Below, one piece after another: positions 39,558-47,492 of a stretch of DNA of 52,015 nt. A program made the position numbers and the translations under genes. The notes beneath the pieces were generated by a model. That model searched no databases. It saw nothing but the letters and a program-made list of their open reading frames with translations, and was not told the DNA's origin. The stretch comes from JAWXBM01 sp037968555 (GTDB lineage: Bacteria > Pseudomonadota > Gammaproteobacteria > Xanthomonadales > SZUA-36). Within the stretch, counting starts at the first letter, position 1; the number at the start of each line of letters is the position of its first letter. The DNA lies in the NCBI GenBank assembly GCA_037968555.1, contig JBBKVS010000012.1, forward strand, positions 1 through 52,015, in the 5' to 3' direction.

Positions 39558-40840
39558 CGCTTGTTCCAGGGTGCCACCTTGAGCAGCAACAACATACCGG
39601 GAACGGCCGCCAATGTGCACAGCAGGAAGAAATTGGTATAACCCAGCCATTCGATCAGATAGCCGGTGCTCGAATTCGCCACTGTTCTGGGTACGGCAAT
39701 CAGGCTGGTAAACAGCGCAAATTGCGTGGCGGTAAAAGCACGGCTGGTTTCGCGTGCGATATAGGCCGTCAATGCCACCGTCCCCAGGCCCACACCAAAG
39801 TATTCGCCACTCACGACTGCAAACAAACCCAAGGGGTAATGGCCCACGGTGCTGAGCCAGGCAAAACCCAGGATCGTTACCAGTTGCACCGCGCCGAATA
39901 ACCACAGGGCGCGATTGATGGTCATTTTCAGCATCACCAATCCGCCCACGATGGCCCCGGCGATTGAAGACCACAAAGCCGCCACTTTGGCGATTGAGCC
40001 GATTTCGGTAAGGCTGAAACCCATATCCAGGTAGAAGGGCGTGGCCAGCGCAGTGGCCATATTGTCGCCCAGCTTGTAAAGAAACATGAAGGCCAGGATC
40101 AACAGGCCCGCCTTGATGCCATCGCGCCGGAAAAACTCAACAAAGGGCTCCACCACCGCTTCGCGCAAAGTGTGTGGCGCCAGTCGGTCATCACTGACTT
40201 CACGGATACACAGCGTGGTAACGACGCCCACCAGCATAAAGGCGCCGGTAATCCAGAACACGGTAGACCAGGGCAAATGATCCGACAGGATCAGGGCCAG
40301 GGCACCCGGCACCAGCGATGCCAGCCGGTAGGCATTAACGAAAAAGGAATTACCGGTACCGAGCTCATCATCATCCAATAGCTCACGACGGTAAGCGTCA
40401 ATGACGATGTCCTGGCTGGCGGAGAACAGCGACACCATGAACACCAACACGACGATAGCGGTGAGCGATTCCGCCGGATCAAAATGACCCATAAACCCGA
40501 TGCTGACCAACAGCAGCAACTGCGTGATCAGAGCCCAGCCTCGCCGCTTGCCGAGGAAGGGCAACTTGTAGCGATCCATGATGGGCGACCAGAGGAATTT
40601 CCAGGTATAGGGCAGGCCCACCAGTGAAAACAAACCAATGGTGGCCAGATCAATACCGCTGCTGCGCAGCCAGGCGGGAACCAACTGGATCAACACATAC
40701 AGGGGCATGCCGGAAGTAAAGCCGATAAACAGGCACACCAGCATGCGCCGGTTGAATAGAATCTCGCGCCAGTTACGCTGCGGTTCCGCCGGAGCGTCCA
40801 GGGGCGTTGCCGAAATCTCTGGCGGTTGGACCGGATTCAC
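39554..40840 (-). CDS. ampG: AmpG-like muropeptide permease
   Basis: A 428-residue MFS protein with about twelve membrane segments. FGFTSGMPLYVL-type sequence at the start (FIGFTSGMPLYVLIQLVPAWLRSSGIDLATIGLF), LVGLPYTWKFLWSPIMDRY and ASQDIVIDAYRRELL are typical of AmpG, which imports anhydromuropeptides from the periplasm for recycling. The start is a GTG that overlaps the stop of the upstream exonuclease gene by four bases. AnmK and a murein endopeptidase are encoded 1-3 kb away, which supports a recycling role; ampC-type beta-lactamase or ampR genes are not in the window. Drug export by another MFS is less likely given these motifs. Confidence 0.9.
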   Translation of the reverse strand: MNPVQPPEISATPLDAPAEPQRNWREILFNRRMLVCLFIGFTSGMPLYVLIQLVPAWLRSSGIDLATIGLFSLVGLPYTWKFLWSPIMDRYKLPFLGKRRGWALITQLLLLVSIGFMGHFDPAESLTAIVVLVFMVSLFSASQDIVIDAYRRELLDDDELGTGNSFFVNAYRLASLVPGALALILSDHLPWSTVFWITGAFMLVGVVTTLCIREVSDDRLAPHTLREAVVEPFVEFFRRDGIKAGLLILAFMFLYKLGDNMATALATPFYLDMGFSLTEIGSIAKVAALWSSIAGAIVGGLVMLKMTINRALWLFGAVQLVTILGFAWLSTVGHYPLGLFAVVSGEYFGVGLGTVALTAYIARETSRAFTATQFALFTSLIAVPRTVANSSTGYLIEWLGYTNFFLLCTLAAVPGMLLLLKVAPWNKR

Positions 40841-41631
40841 TGTCCGCCGGCCCTGCGACCGATTTCATAATCGTAATCCAGGGTCAGCGGTGCGTGATCG
40901 GAAAAGCGCTGGTCCTTATAAATGGCAGCAGTGTGGGCGAGTGCTGCGATGCCTGGAGTAGCAATGTGGTAGTCAATACGCCACCCGGTGTTGTTGTCCC
41001 AGGCGCGGCCACGGCTGGACCACCAGGTGTACTGCTCTTCACGTGAGTCGATCCGGCGGAAAGTATCCACCCAACCAGCTTTGTCGAACAACATATCCAG
41101 CCAGGCACGTTCTTCAGGCAAAAACCCGGATTGCTTCTGATTGCCGCGCCAGTTTTTCAGGTCAATTTTCTGGTGGGCAATATTCCAGTCACCGCAAATG
41201 ATGTACTCACGACCGTCTTTGGCCATTTTTTTCAGACGCGGCATTAAATATTTCATGGCCTTGAACTTAATGGCCTGGCGCTCTTCACTGCTGGAGCCCG
41301 AATGCAGGTACAGCGATATCACCGACAAGTTACCGAAATCAGCCTGCAGCCAGCGACCTTCGTTGTCCATCATCTTGCTGCCCAGGCCGTGTTGCACCCG
41401 GTCGGGTTCATGGCGGCTGTAAATCGCCACACCGCTGTAACCGGGCCTGATGGCATCGTGGTAATAGCAGTGATGTCCATCCGGGAAGAACATGGTATCG
41501 GTCAGTATCCCTTCCTGAGCCTTGGTCTCCTGGATACAGGCCAAATCTGCGTTCTGTGCATGCATCCAGTCGAAAAAGCCTTTGCGAGCGGCGGCGCGTA
41601 TACCATTGGCATTGAGCGTGATAATTCTCAT
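40837..41631 (-). CDS. xth: Exodeoxyribonuclease III (in the genomic place of Crc)
   Basis: A 264-residue endonuclease/exonuclease/phosphatase-fold enzyme that nicks at abasic sites. Catalytic residues are in place: N in LNANGI, E in CIQETKA, D and N in CGDWNIAHQKID, D in WRIDYHIATPG and the D-H pair of RFSDHAPL. In Pseudomonas the gene next to pyrE is crc, a paralogue that has lost several of these residues; here they are kept, so nuclease activity is expected. The start at 41631 is the ATG before RIITLNANG; an upstream in-frame ATG at 41733 would run through a set of palindromes. The next gene, ampG, overlaps by four bases. Confidence 0.92.
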   Translation of the reverse strand: MRIITLNANGIRAAARKGFFDWMHAQNADLACIQETKAQEGILTDTMFFPDGHHCYYHDAIRPGYSGVAIYSRHEPDRVQHGLGSKMMDNEGRWLQADFGNLSVISLYLHSGSSSEERQAIKFKAMKYLMPRLKKMAKDGREYIICGDWNIAHQKIDLKNWRGNQKQSGFLPEERAWLDMLFDKAGWVDTFRRIDSREEQYTWWSSRGRAWDNNTGWRIDYHIATPGIAALAHTAAIYKDQRFSDHAPLTLDYDYEIGRRAGGQ

Positions 41632-41792
41632 TGTGCTCCCACAATATTCAGAAAACCTGTTTATCCAGAGTGCCTTTGGCACACGGATGTGCCAACATTT
41701 TCGATGATTGCAAATCATTGAAAATGAAGCCAATCAAAAATGACACTTTTTGATTGGCGTACTCTGATAATTCATGGATGAATTATTCAGAG
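41630..41792. promoter_or_regulatory. Run of five adjacent palindromes between xth and pyrE
   Basis: Five different inverted repeats follow one another in the divergent intergenic region: ATTGTG-CTCC-CACAAT (41630-41645), TTGGCACA-CGGA-TGTGCCAA (41676-41695), ATTTTCGATGATT-GCA-(13-base arm with one mismatch) (41697-41725), GCCAATCAAAAA-TGACAC-(perfect 12-base arm) (41729-41758) and a 14-base pair with one bulge around GG (41762-41792). The last four are 1 to 3 bases apart. Role unknown; a multi-site operator or a transcript fold is possible. Confidence 0.7.
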
Positions 41793-41868
41793 CATTGCTA
41801 ATTCAAAGCTGCGCGCCAGCATACCTGCCCGACTGGTTCCTGTCATGGCCGCGCGGCGCAGCGATGGC

Positions 41869-41874
41869 TATAAT
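41869..41874 (+). promoter_or_regulatory. Probable -10 of pyrE promoter
   Basis: A perfect TATAAT (41869-41874) stands 36 bases before the pyrE ATG. The -35 is weak (no good TTGACA match at 16-18 bases), so a regulator may be needed. This also argues against the upstream in-frame ATG at 41845 as the pyrE start. Confidence 0.5.
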
Positions 41875-41910
41875 GCCTTCGGTCAGGAAGGGATTCTTAG
41901 GCAATACTCT

Positions 41911-42564
41911 ATGCAAGATTACAAAAAACAGTTTTTCCAACTCGCCATGGCCAAGGGCAACCTGCGTTTCGGCCAGTTCACCCTCAAGTCCGGGCGGGTC
42001 AGTCCGTATTTTTTTAATGCCGGCGGTTTCGACGACGGCGAATCACTGGCCAAGCTGGCCAGCTGCTACGCTGCGGCCATCCGCGATTCAAACCTGCCCT
42101 TCGACATGTTATTTGGCCCGGCTTACAAGGGCATACCCTTGGCAGCAGCTACAGCGGTGGCCTTGTTCGCCGAGCAACAGAAAAATTATTCCTATGCCTA
42201 CAACCGCAAGGAAGCCAAGGATCACGGCGAAGGGGGTATGATCGTCGGTGCGAAACTGCAGGGCCGTGTACTGGTGATAGACGATGTGATTTCGGCCGGC
42301 ACTTCGGTGCGTGAATCCATCGATCTGATCCGCACTGCCGGAGCCGTGCCTGCGGGTGTTGCCATTGCCCTGGATCGCCAGGAGCGTGGCCAGGGCCCGC
42401 GTTCTGCCGCGCAGGAAGTGCAGGATGAATTCGGCATTCCCTGTATCGCCATTGCCGGCCTGGATGATTTGCTGAGTTTCCTGCAGGCGCAGAAGAACAA
42501 TCAGGAATTTGGCGGCATTGATCTCAAAGCCCTGCACGATTATCGCGAACGTTTTGGAGCCTGA
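41911..42564 (+). CDS. pyrE: Orotate phosphoribosyltransferase
   Basis: A 217-residue enzyme that joins orotate with PRPP to OMP in pyrimidine synthesis. Key motifs are FGQFTLKSGRVSPYFFN, FGPAYKGIPLA, the catalytic loop YNRKEAKDHGEGGM and the PRPP-binding VLVIDDVISAGTSVRES. The ATG at 41911 is preferred over 41845 because the N-terminus MQDYKKQFFQLAMAKGNLRFG fits the family. PyrF, which uses its product, begins at 51381. It diverges from the exonuclease III/Crc-family gene as in Pseudomonas. Confidence 0.96.
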   Translation: MQDYKKQFFQLAMAKGNLRFGQFTLKSGRVSPYFFNAGGFDDGESLAKLASCYAAAIRDSNLPFDMLFGPAYKGIPLAAATAVALFAEQQKNYSYAYNRKEAKDHGEGGMIVGAKLQGRVLVIDDVISAGTSVRESIDLIRTAGAVPAGVAIALDRQERGQGPRSAAQEVQDEFGIPCIAIAGLDDLLSFLQAQKNNQEFGGIDLKALHDYRERFGA

Positions 42565-42573
42565 GGAAAAGAC

Positions 42574-43260
42574 ATGAAGACCTGGATTGCAATCGCTCTC
42601 GCAGCCCTGTTCCTGTGCCATGCCGAAACGGCATTCAGCCAACAGAAGCAACCGTCCAAGGACAAGGTTTATCGCTGGGTGGATGATGAAGGTAATGTGC
42701 ATTACACCGAGTCCCTGCCACCGGATTTCAAGGACAAGAAAGCGGATGTGCTGGATAAACAGGGGCTGATCCGTGAAACAGACATCAGTCTGGTGCCACC
42801 ACCCCCCAAGCCGAAAGCCGAAGAGAAACCCGCCAAGGGTGAACTGCCACGCGATAAGTCCGGCTTGCAACGCCCCACACCCCGCTACGACGATTCGGAA
42901 ATGCAGAGGCAACAGGATGCACTATTGGTTTTACGCTACCACTCCGAAGATGAAATCAAAGATGCGCTGAATGTCGAAGTACGCCAACTGGCCTACGACA
43001 CCAACTTGTTGATCACCTCTCGCAACAGCCTGGAAACGGCTTATGCAGGCAGCATCCGTGACCTGGCCGATCGTCAGCGCGCCGGCGTGGAATTGCCGGA
43101 GGCAGATATCAAAGCGATTGAAAACATGAAGCGCAAGATGGCAGCCAATGATCGCAACATGGCAGAAATCAAACTACGTGAAACAACCATTCAGGGAAAA
43201 TTTGCTGCTGACCTGGAACGTTATCGTTACCTGGTCAGCCAGGCCGAAGAAGAACCCTGA
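42574..43260 (+). CDS. DUF4124 domain protein, secreted, coiled-coil
   Basis: A 228-residue protein with a signal peptide (IAIALAALFLCHAETAFS) followed by the DUF4124 segment VYRWVDDEGNVHYTESLP (about 32-49), a short beta motif of unknown function in envelope proteins. A Pro/Lys-rich linker leads to a helical second half (about 100-225) rich in Asp, Glu, Arg and Gln, predicted as coiled coil. It begins nine bases after pyrE and has a good site (GAGGA) upstream. The location in the periplasm is inferred; what it binds is unknown. Confidence 0.85.
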   Translation: MKTWIAIALAALFLCHAETAFSQQKQPSKDKVYRWVDDEGNVHYTESLPPDFKDKKADVLDKQGLIRETDISLVPPPPKPKAEEKPAKGELPRDKSGLQRPTPRYDDSEMQRQQDALLVLRYHSEDEIKDALNVEVRQLAYDTNLLITSRNSLETAYAGSIRDLADRQRAGVELPEADIKAIENMKRKMAANDRNMAEIKLRETTIQGKFAADLERYRYLVSQAEEEP

Positions 43261-43317
43261 AAATGCCCGCTTGCCTGCCCATACTACCGCCAGCTTTAAG
43301 CGGCTGAACTGATTCCC

Positions 43318-44085
43318 ATGTACACCCGCTGCCAGGGCTGTCATACCGTGCACCCGGTCAACGCCGCATTGCTATCGCGTGCCCGCGGCCAGTATCGCTG
43401 TGGCCGCTGTCAGAAGCTGGCCAATGCGCTGGATGCACTGTTCGACGAATGGCCCAGTGCCGGTGACGCGGTAATTCCTCACGGCGAACCACCGGTATTG
43501 GGTGGCGCTGTGGCTTTGGAACAAGTTCAAGTTGATGACGGTGAACTCTCGCCGGAAGAAGCGGCTTTGCTGGCCGACCCTCCAGAGCTGGCAGAACAGC
43601 CTGGCAGCAAAAGCCCCTGGCTGCGGCTGAGCTGGATTAGCTTGGGCGTGATGCTGATTTTAGCCAGCGTATACACCGCAGGCACCTATTTCGGCAAAAT
43701 TCATTTGGACCGGGAAGTTGTCGATGAATCGCTGGTGCGTATGGGTGTTAAAGACGCGCCTCCGGAACAACCGTTCCGGGATACTTCCAGCATTGAGTTG
43801 GTCAGTCGTGAAATGCTCAGCCACCCGCAGCGTCCGCGCGTGTTGATGCTCAATGCCACCATCGTCAACCGAGCACCACAACCACAGCCATACCCGGACA
43901 TCCAGGTACACCTGTTTGACCTGGACAACGAAATCATCAGTGAGCGGCGCTTTCGCCCCACCGACTATCTGACCAGCACTTCCGCCCTGCGCAACGGTAT
44001 GACTCCGGACGCCTATCTGCGATTTACCCTGGAAATGCTCGACCCGGGAGATCGCGCTGTCGGCTTTGAACTCGAATTTCATTAA
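43318..44085 (+). CDS. Zinc-ribbon, DUF3426 domain inner-membrane protein
   Basis: A 255-residue protein. The N-terminal zinc ribbon has CQGCHTVHPVN and CGRCQKLAN (two CxxC pairs). A linker follows, then one membrane segment (LSWISLGVMLILASVYTAGTYF, about 104-126) and a C-terminal DUF3426 domain (LMLNATIVNRAPQPQPYPDIQVHLFDLD), probably periplasmic. Its position shortly before fis is familiar in gammaproteobacteria. Function is unknown. It has an obvious ATG but a poor Shine-Dalgarno sequence. Confidence 0.88.
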   Translation: MYTRCQGCHTVHPVNAALLSRARGQYRCGRCQKLANALDALFDEWPSAGDAVIPHGEPPVLGGAVALEQVQVDDGELSPEEAALLADPPELAEQPGSKSPWLRLSWISLGVMLILASVYTAGTYFGKIHLDREVVDESLVRMGVKDAPPEQPFRDTSSIELVSREMLSHPQRPRVLMLNATIVNRAPQPQPYPDIQVHLFDLDNEIISERRFRPTDYLTSTSALRNGMTPDAYLRFTLEMLDPGDRAVGFELEFH

Positions 44086-44212
44086 AGCTTCAAAACCACT
44101 TTAAATTTGCGTTAAAACGGCAGGCAATTCCAGTGGCCTTTGTGGTAGGGTTACAGGCCCGGATTGAAACCACTTTCTTCCACAGAAAAATACGAAATCG
44201 ACTACGCACTCA

Positions 44213-44482
44213 ATGGCCACTGAAACAGATCACAGCATCCCACTAAGACAAAAAGTACAAATTGCCATACGTCGCTATCTGGAAGACATGGGCGATTGTC
44301 AGGCTGAAAGCCTCTATCAGACCCTGCTATCTGAAGTGGAGCCACCACTGATCGAAGAGGTGCTGCGCTTTACGCATGGCAACCAGTCGCAGACTGCCCG
44401 TATTCTCGGTATCACGCGCAATACACTACGCACAAAGCTGAACCGGTACGATATTCCGGTGAGCAATGGCCGCTTCGGCTAG
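44213..44482 (+). CDS. fis: DNA-binding protein Fis
   Basis: An 89-residue nucleoid protein. The C-terminal helix-turn-helix EEVLRFTHGNQSQTARILGITRNTLRTKLNRY is typical of Fis/NtrC and, at this length, of Fis, which bends DNA and regulates rRNA and growth-phase genes. The first 25 residues are divergent as usual. In E. coli and Pseudomonas fis follows dusB; here it follows DUF3426 after 127 bases, so it must have its own promoter or share one with DUF3426. No T-run or hairpin was recognised in that gap. Confidence 0.93.
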   Translation: MATETDHSIPLRQKVQIAIRRYLEDMGDCQAESLYQTLLSEVEPPLIEEVLRFTHGNQSQTARILGITRNTLRTKLNRYDIPVSNGRFG

Positions 44483-44578
44483 CCGCAGCCAGGTCATTTC
44501 TTACTGCACGCACGGGGCCTGTGCCCCACCAGTTCCAGGTTTACAATCAGTCTCAGCTTTTCCGGGAAGACCCTGCCC

Positions 44579-46177
44579 ATGAATGAACACTCGCGATCGG
44601 ATCAACGCTGGGCGCTGATCAGCGTTTCCGATAAAACCGGAATACTGGAGCTGGCCAACCGATTACTGGAGCTGGGTTTTGCCTTGCTTAGCACTGGCGG
44701 CACAGCAAGAGCGCTGGCGGAAGCCGGCTTGGCGGTTACCGAAGTTTCCGATTTTACCGGCTTTCCGGAGATCATGGCCGGTCGGGTCAAAACCCTGCAC
44801 CCGCGTATTCATGGCGGTTTGTTGGGTCGGAACGGTGCGGACGATGCGGTGATGGCTGAGCAGGATATTCCGCGTATCCATCTGGCCGTGATCAATCTTT
44901 ATCCTTTTGAAGCGGTGACTGCGCAAGCCGACTGCAGCCTCGAAGAGGCCATCGAGAACATCGATATAGGCGGGCCGGCCATGGTGCGCTCAGCTGCCAA
45001 AAATCATGCTGCAGTGGGAGTTGTTACCAGCCCGGATCAATACGCTCGCTTGCTGGAGCATTTGAAACGCGGCCAGGGTGAGCTCAGCGCTGCTTTTCGA
45101 TTTGAGTTGGCGATTGCTGCCTTCAACCGCATAGCCCAGTACGATGCCGCCATTGCCAATTACCTGTCGGCGCTGGAACCGGCCGGAGGCCAACTGAAAT
45201 TCCCTCGCCAGTTGAACCAGTGCTACAGCAAGATCATGGATTTGCGTTACGGTGAAAATCCGCATCAACAAGCGGCCTGGTACCAGGATGTCACTGTCGC
45301 GACCGGTGGCCAAATAAGTGGCCCGGCAAGTGGACTGGTCAAAGCCAAACAATTACAGGGCAAGGAATTGTCCTTCAATAACATCGCTGATGCTGATGCC
45401 GCCTGGGCCTGCGTCAATCAATTCGACAGCCCGGCCTGCGTGATCGTCAAGCACGCCAATCCTTGTGGTGTTGCGGTGGCGGGACTACCGTTGGAAGCCT
45501 ATCAACGCGCCTTTGCCACCGACCCCACTTCAGCTTTTGGTGGCGTGATTGCCTTCAACCAGGCGGTAGATGGCGACACAGCCCGAGCGCTGATCAAGCA
45601 GCAATTTGTGGAAGTGCTGCTGGCACCCGCATTCAGCCCCGAAGCGCTGGCCGCGCTGGCTGCCAAACCCAATGCACGGGTACTGGAACTACCGCTGAAT
45701 ACAGCACTGCAACAGCTGGATCTCAAACGCGTGGCCGGTGGTGTATTGGTACAAAGCTCCGACAGTCTGATTGTGCAGCGCGCCGATTGCCAGGTAGTCA
45801 GCCAGAGACAGCCCAGCGAAGACGAGTGGCAGGACCTGCTGTTCGCCTGGAAAGTCGCACGCATGGTGAAATCCAATGCCATCGTTTATGCCGCCAAGGG
45901 TCAGACCTTAGGCATAGGCGCAGGTCAAATGAGCCGGGTGGATTCGGCCCGCATCGCGCGCTGGAAAGCAGCTGATGCCGGCCTGGACTTAACAGGCGGC
46001 GCCATGGCCTCGGATGCCTTCTTCCCTTTCCGCGACGGCCCGGACACGGCGGCTGAAGCGGGTATTGCCAGCATCATCCACCCCGGTGGCTCCATGCGCG
46101 ATGAGGAAGTGATCACTGCGGCTGACGAACATGGCCTGGCCATGGTGTTTACCGGCGTGCGGCATTTCCGGCATTAG
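44579..46177 (+). CDS. purH: Bifunctional AICAR transformylase/IMP cyclohydrolase
   Basis: A 532-residue enzyme for the last two steps of IMP synthesis. The N-terminal IMP cyclohydrolase (MGS-like) part has SDKTGI, STGGTARAL and GRVKTLHPRIHGGLL; the AICAR transformylase part has LRYGENPHQ, KHANPCGVA and DPTSAFGG, and GAGQMSRVDS near the end with the C-terminal FFPFRDG and IIHPGGSMRD. It is followed by purD, whose ATG at 46194 lies 16 bases after the stop. Complete and unremarkable. Confidence 0.97.
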   Translation: MNEHSRSDQRWALISVSDKTGILELANRLLELGFALLSTGGTARALAEAGLAVTEVSDFTGFPEIMAGRVKTLHPRIHGGLLGRNGADDAVMAEQDIPRIHLAVINLYPFEAVTAQADCSLEEAIENIDIGGPAMVRSAAKNHAAVGVVTSPDQYARLLEHLKRGQGELSAAFRFELAIAAFNRIAQYDAAIANYLSALEPAGGQLKFPRQLNQCYSKIMDLRYGENPHQQAAWYQDVTVATGGQISGPASGLVKAKQLQGKELSFNNIADADAAWACVNQFDSPACVIVKHANPCGVAVAGLPLEAYQRAFATDPTSAFGGVIAFNQAVDGDTARALIKQQFVEVLLAPAFSPEALAALAAKPNARVLELPLNTALQQLDLKRVAGGVLVQSSDSLIVQRADCQVVSQRQPSEDEWQDLLFAWKVARMVKSNAIVYAAKGQTLGIGAGQMSRVDSARIARWKAADAGLDLTGGAMASDAFFPFRDGPDTAAEAGIASIIHPGGSMRDEEVITAADEHGLAMVFTGVRHFRH

Positions 46178-46193
46178 TGGGAGACTCTCAGCA

Positions 46194-47492
46194 ATGCAGG
46201 TACTGATTGTAGGTAGCGGCGGGCGTGAACATGCGCTGGCCTGGAAGTGCGCTCAATCGGCCCAGGTCGAAAAGGTATTCGTCGCACCCGGCAATGCCGG
46301 CACCGCTACCGAAGCGGGCGTGGAGAATGTCGCATTGGCCGCAACGGATATCAGCGGCCTGCTGGCTTTTGCCCAGGAACAGCGTATAGCCCTGACAATT
46401 GTCGGCCCGGAAGATCCGCTGGTCATGGGCATCGTCGATCAATTCACTGCAGCCGGCCTGGCCTGTTTTGGCCCTTCAGCCGCAGCCGCACAACTGGAAG
46501 GCTCCAAGGTTTTTGCCAAAGAATTCATGCGGCGCCATGGCATTGCCACTGCAGCCTTTGGTCAATTTACCGATGTGGCCGAAGCCGTGAGCTTTATCCG
46601 CCAACAGGGTGCGCCCATCGTGGTGAAAGCCGATGGCCTGGCGGCCGGCAAGGGAGTGGTGGTGGCGCGTACGCTACCCGAAGCTGAAGCAGCGGTGCTG
46701 GATATGCTGGCCGGCAATGCCTACGGCGCAGCCGGACACCGTGTGGTGATCGAAGAATTCCTGGCAGGCGAGGAAGCCAGTTTTATCGTGATGGCCGATG
46801 GTCAACACGCTCTCGCCATGGCGACCTCGCAAGATCACAAGGCGGTAGACGATGGTGACCGTGGGCCCAACACCGGCGGCATGGGCGCTTACTCGCCCGC
46901 ACCGGTAGTCGATGCCGAGCTGCACCAACGTGTTATGCGTGAAGTGATTCAGCCGGTTATCGACGGTATGGCAGCCGATGGCCACCCCTTCACCGGTTTC
47001 CTCTACGCCGGCCTGATGATCACGCCGGCCGGCGAGCCCAAGGTGATTGAATTCAATGTGCGCTTCGGCGACCCTGAAACCCAGCCCATCCTGTTGCGGC
47101 TGCAATCCGATTTACCCGAACTCTGCCTGGCTGCACTACGCGGCGAACTGGATCAGTGCACCACCCAGTGGGATGCCAGGCCCAGTCTCGGAGTGGTGAT
47201 GGCAGCGGAAGGTTATCCGGGCCGTTATGACAAAAGCCATGTGATCAGTGGGCTGGATAGCCAATTTTCTGAGAATGTAAAAATCTTCCAGGCCGGAACC
47301 GCGCTTAAGGAACAGGACATAGTGACTTCGGGTGGCCGGGTACTCTGCGTCACTGCCTTGGGCGAAACTGTGGCCCAGGCCCAGGCCACTGCTTACCAGG
47401 CTTGCGAGCAGATAAGCTGGAACGGTGCTTTCCATCGCAGCGATATCGGCTATCGGGCCATCGCTCGTGAACAAACCAGCGAGCAAAACTGA
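46194..47492 (+). CDS. purD: Phosphoribosylamine-glycine ligase (GARS)
   Basis: A 432-residue ATP-grasp enzyme making GAR in purine synthesis. Start MQVLIVGSGGREHALAWK; ATP-grasp parts are GAPIVVKADGLAAGKGVVV, VIEEFLAGEEASF and EFNVRFGDPETQP; the substrate region has DGDRGPNTGGMGAYSPAP. The long frame that begins at 46131 inside purH is not used because the family start is the ATG at 46194. Its stop and the uvrD start overlap (TGATG). Confidence 0.97.
   Translation: MQVLIVGSGGREHALAWKCAQSAQVEKVFVAPGNAGTATEAGVENVALAATDISGLLAFAQEQRIALTIVGPEDPLVMGIVDQFTAAGLACFGPSAAAAQLEGSKVFAKEFMRRHGIATAAFGQFTDVAEAVSFIRQQGAPIVVKADGLAAGKGVVVARTLPEAEAAVLDMLAGNAYGAAGHRVVIEEFLAGEEASFIVMADGQHALAMATSQDHKAVDDGDRGPNTGGMGAYSPAPVVDAELHQRVMREVIQPVIDGMAADGHPFTGFLYAGLMITPAGEPKVIEFNVRFGDPETQPILLRLQSDLPELCLAALRGELDQCTTQWDARPSLGVVMAAEGYPGRYDKSHVISGLDSQFSENVKIFQAGTALKEQDIVTSGGRVLCVTALGETVAQAQATAYQACEQISWNGAFHRSDIGYRAIAREQTSEQN

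Noticed and set aside
41845..41910. N-terminal extension of PyrE from the upstream ATG
   Set aside because: It would contain the TATAAT promoter element, and the family begins close to the ATG at 41911.
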